A DNA stretch of 32,500 nucleotides. Origin: Symbiodinium natans (lineage: Eukaryota > Sar > Dinophyceae > Suessiales > Symbiodiniaceae). This document shows, one piece after another, positions 29,786 to 32,500 of the stretch; within the stretch, counting starts at the first letter, position 1, and each line of letters starts with the position of its first letter. Made by a program: the position numbers and the translations under genes. The notes under the pieces were generated by a model. It worked only from the letters and a program-made list of their open reading frames with translations, had not been told where the DNA came from and did not search any database. The stretch covers positions 98,888 to 131,387 of the forward strand of contig CAJNDS010000032.1 in NCBI GenBank assembly GCA_905221605.1. The letters are read 5' to 3'.

Positions 29786-29836
29786 GTGACTTCGCAGACC
29801 TTCCAAAAGCTGACGTTTTTTCTCTTGGTCTTGCTG
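29786..29836 (+). CDS. Wee1-like kinase exon: alpha-F segment
   Basis: After GCGCTAG two bases complete the Gly codon and the frame reads DFADLPKADVFSLGLA. LPKAD-[IV]-F-[SA]-LGL is the Wee1 alpha-F motif with its conserved Asp. The frame stays open downstream, but the sequence turns into C-rich low complexity. A GC donor at 29836/29837 (TTGCTG|GCATCT) is the likely end. Expected C-lobe exons (LP-x-NG-x-x-WH) were not found; a stretch SEEDWHE near 30036-30056 is a weak candidate. Confidence 0.85.
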
Positions 29837-30518
29837 GCATCTCAGCCATGTCACAATGTCTGACCTGGCGTCCGCTTGTCTTCTGGTCCTCTGCTTCGCG
29901 CCACTCGACCCCTCCCCCTCCCACCCCTGAACCCCTTCCACCAGCACCCCCCCACCTTTACCCCACCCCCTCCCACCCCAGCCACCTGCAACTCCCCCCA
30001 ACTCACCCCAACCGCCTTGCAAGCTTCAGAAAAGAAGTGAAGAGGATTGGCATGAGGAAGCATGCCGATCCTTTGAAACCCATCGGTCCGTCGTTGCGTA
30101 TTTGCGGGGCGCGGGCGGCCCCCCCCCCCCGCCCCACCCACCCTCCGTGTTTTCAGTTATGTTGAAGCCTGCAAGCTTGCGTTGCTTTTTGCTTATTCTG
30201 ATGCCTTGCAAAGCTTGCTTTACGTTAAAAGGTCATGCCGCAAATTAATTTTAAAGAAAATGTCAGAATTGTATGCAGATGAAAGGGGGCTGCGGGACTG
30301 CACCCCCCTCACCCCAGCAACCCCCTCCGTCTTTTTCTCCCGATATCTTGAAGCCTTGCAATCTTGCTTTTTGGCGGACGCATGTATGTCCTTTATCATT
30401 TTTAGCAGGAAAGCTTCGAGTTCCTTTAATTTTGTCTTACAGTCAAATGGAAATCCCATTCTTGTAATATTTCGGAAAATTTACGTCTCCTCTATATTTT
30501 GTAGGAAAACCTGTATGA
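29837..30518. other. C-rich then mixed sequence with a local duplication
   Basis: 29905-30010 is C-rich (CCCCTCCCACCC-type). Two related stretches, about 30121-30215 and 30301-30385, both run from a C-rich tract to CCCTCCGT, then through a T-rich segment to TTGAAGCC and CTTGC[GT], about 175-180 bases apart: a diverged direct duplication. No gene recognised. Confidence 0.55.
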
Positions 30519-30590
30519 CACTACCACTACCACTACCACTACCACTACCACTACCACTACCACTACTACTACTACTACTACCACTATTTT
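30519..30590. repeat. (CACTAC)n tract
   Basis: About ten CACTAC units grading into CTACTA. It is followed by the TATTAC tract. Confidence 0.95.
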
Positions 30591-30603
30591 TTTCTATAGT
30601 CTG

Positions 30604-30908
30604 TTACTATTACGATTGCTATGGCTATTGCTATTACTGTTTTTTTTACTATGACTATTACTCTTACCCTTACTCTTACTGTTATTTTTAGTGCGACTAT
30701 TACGATTGCTATTACTATTACTATTACTATTACTATTACTATTTCTATTACTATTACTATTACTATTATTATTATTACTATTACTATTACTATTACTATT
30801 ACTAGTACTATTACTATTACTATTATTATTACTATTACTATTACTATTACTATTACTATTACTATTACGATTACTATTACTATTACTATTACTATTACTA
30901 TTACTATT
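30604..30908. repeat. (TATTAC)n tract, imperfect at its 5' part
   Basis: Imperfect at 30604-30705 (CGATTGC and CTTAC variants), then nearly perfect TATTAC units to 30908 with single changes such as TAGTAC and GATTAC. The Asn-Ser and Leu-rich frames across it are artefacts. Confidence 0.95.
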
Positions 30909-32500
30909 AGAGTCCGGGGGACTGTGGGCGTGCACTTTTTTCTGTTTTTTACTCTCTCGTACTTGAGAACTATCGTTCAATCTTCAGGTGGTGATCTCTC
31001 TTATCTTAATTATGAAATTGCCTTTTCGTTATTTATGTGAGAACATGCTATGAATGAAGTGCTACTACGCTTCATGCCAGGCCTTGATCACATCGAAACA
31101 GCTTTTCAGATCAAGTGAGTATCCCAGTGTTTTGGGCTATGGCAAGATATCCAGGTGAGTCTGTCAAGTAGCAGGTCAAAAACTCAAGGGACAAGAGACA
31201 CGACCCATCAAGTGCGATCGTCCTGTGGGAACGGTGTCGGTCCCCCCCCAACGACCTACCCTTGCTTCAGCTTTTCTCAGTATAGTCAGAAGAACGAATC
31301 CTGAAATCGCATATTTGAGCACCGGGAAATGAAGGACAGCTATTGGGACAATTGGGACACCCACCTCACAGGCTCCGATAAGCCAGCATTGGGGCTACTT
31401 TATGTTTTGAATCTTGACAGGGCAATGCTGGCTTTGTAGTTTGTATGTGTTAATTTATCTTGGCAACGAAGGGCAAAGAATTTTGTTTTATTGGATATTG
31501 TAGGTTCGCAAGGCAAAGTATTAATCAAATACCATACGGAAAGTCCACTGAAGTACTTTGTTGTTGCGCATGAATGAAATATTCAATGTATTTTATACAA
31601 AACATTCGCCCTATGCGAGTTTAACTACTGCAGCACTTAGTATATAGCTGACTATTGACTAAATGAATTCAATTTTAAAGATTGTTTTTTGTACAAGTAA
31701 AGTACGCACTAGACACTAATTGAAATAGAAGCGGCTTGAGTTTCGTAGTAATGCAACCAATGCTACTGCAGTACTAGTTAAAGACTACTGATGCGCGATG
31801 CCTGAAAAGAGACAGGCTTTAAAATGCACAATTCTCATAGTAAAGTGGTTGTTGCCTCACAAAGGTCACAGCACAAGTAAATTCACAAACGCAAAAAACA
31901 TCCCGAAATGCAAGCTTTTCAGGGGAACTTCTGGTGAAGTTTGGATTTGGGGGTTTTAAAGTCTCTTTAGAGAAATAAAGCAACTGTTTAAGCAAATAAC
32001 TCTAGGCAACAAACCTGCTTCCAGACAAATGTTGCTTCTACTCGGCAAAATATAACCCAACCATGCAATACTCATTACATGCTGATTCTACCAATCTAGC
32101 AGTCAGTGAATATTCAACTATTGGGTGAGTACAAGATTTATTGATTATACACAGAATATGACATAATGCTCAGTAAATGGTACTGGACTACAGAAAACTA
32201 ATTCAATTACGTACTAATGAAATACCATTTATATACTATTTGCTTAGACAAGTACAATTTACATAGAAAAGCCTTGAAAAACACAAATTTCCAAGAACCA
32301 TATCATCCACCCAGTAAAGGCTATAGCACTGAGCATGGGAATGTGGGGTTTGGTGGCAGAACCAATGCTCAAACGCTCTTTACATGCCACTTGAATATGA
32401 AACTAACCTATTCATGTACCCATTAATTACAGTACTCTTTATATACGATGCCTAGAAAAGTACAATTTGCATAGAAACGCGTAGAAAAGTACAATTTTCT
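30909..32500. other. AT-rich intergenic or intronic sequence; no gene seen
   Basis: There is no open frame with recognisable content on either strand. A repeated segment (TTTATATAC, then CTTAGACAAG or CCTAGAAAAG, then TACAATTT[AG]CATAGAAA) occurs at about 32228 and 32436, about 207 bases apart, with a further partial copy at the right edge. An older, weaker copy may lie near 31690. Confidence 0.55.

Larger units (their letters stand above)
24173..29836 (+). other. Span of Wee1/Myt1-like protein kinase gene (catalytic-domain exons)
   Basis: Seven exons in the right order carry Wee1-family kinase motifs. They are the alpha-C helix segment (LKEALALASVSME), PYIVRYYSSWVE, DSRLHIQTELL, the catalytic loop HLDIKPDN, the ADLGL form of the DFG motif, the activation-segment motif EGDCRYLAKEVLQ and the alpha-F motif LPKADVFSLGL. 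Wee1-family kinases phosphorylate the ATP-site Tyr of cyclin-dependent kinases and delay mitosis; that role is known of the family and is only inferred here. The Gly-rich loop and the VAIK Lys were not found and should lie upstream of 24173. The exon(s) between DSRLHIQTELL and VLQHVASGL, and everything after alpha-F, were not found. A gap of about 4.6 kb of AT-rich repeats splits the two lobes. It may be a working gene with a long intron or a decaying copy. Confidence 0.8.

Noticed and set aside
30594-31040. Asn-Ser repeat protein on the minus strand and Ile-Thr/Leu-rich frames on the plus strand
   Set aside because: Translation of the TATTAC hexanucleotide tract.

Overview
The window looks like nuclear DNA of a dinoflagellate, most likely of the Symbiodiniaceae/Suessiales type. 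Evidence seen in the sequence: many small plus-strand exons, introns that mostly start with GC instead of GT and whose exons usually resume with G after AG (several phase-checked junctions), very long simple-sequence tracts inside and between introns, and scattered plant-type (TTTAGGG-like) telomere-like repeats. No bacterial operon, rRNA, tRNA or CRISPR array was recognised. The species is not determined.

Layout. 1-1030: a 200-base TG tract facing a 745-base CA tract, then a GC-rich minisatellite. 1.83-23.2 kb: plus-strand exons of one very large gene, which appears to enter from upstream of the window. The exons encode repeats of a roughly 190-200 residue, N-glycosylation-sequon-rich, probably extracellular module. 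Each module has (i) a hydrophobic strand ending in P-x-G-[FY]-x-[FLW], often followed by a Cys, (ii) a [YF]-x-[FL]-x-[VL]-x-N-P strand, and (iii) a [N/D]-x-W-x-[IL] strand. Introns inside this region hold a 64-base poly-G run, an 800-base G-rich minisatellite, a TATATG/GT tract and a small telomere-like patch.

23.3-24.0 kb: polar, low-complexity coding-like exons that could be the end of the big gene or the N-terminal part of the next one. 24.17-29.84 kb: seven or more plus-strand exons of a Wee1/Myt1-like protein kinase. Motifs include an alpha-C segment, PYIVRYYSSWVE, DSRLHIQTEL, HLDIKPDN, ADLGL, EGDCRYLAKE and LPKADVFSLGL. Three GC-AG introns in it were checked for phase. The N-lobe and C-lobe exons are separated by a 4.6 kb intron-sized gap containing AT-rich repeats: hairpin-forming units, a degenerate telomere-like field, a three-copy ~183 bp tandem array and TA-rich microsatellites. 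29.84-32.5 kb: proline-coding-like C-rich sequence, a local duplication, CACTAC/TATTAC tracts and an AT-rich stretch with weak ~207 bp periodicity; no further gene was recognised.

The repeat protein and the kinase lie on the same strand with no obvious gene boundary between them. They may be two neighbouring genes or a single receptor-kinase-like fusion; the sequence alone does not decide. Exon ends marked approximate are inferred from reading frame and candidate splice sites; no transcript evidence was available.
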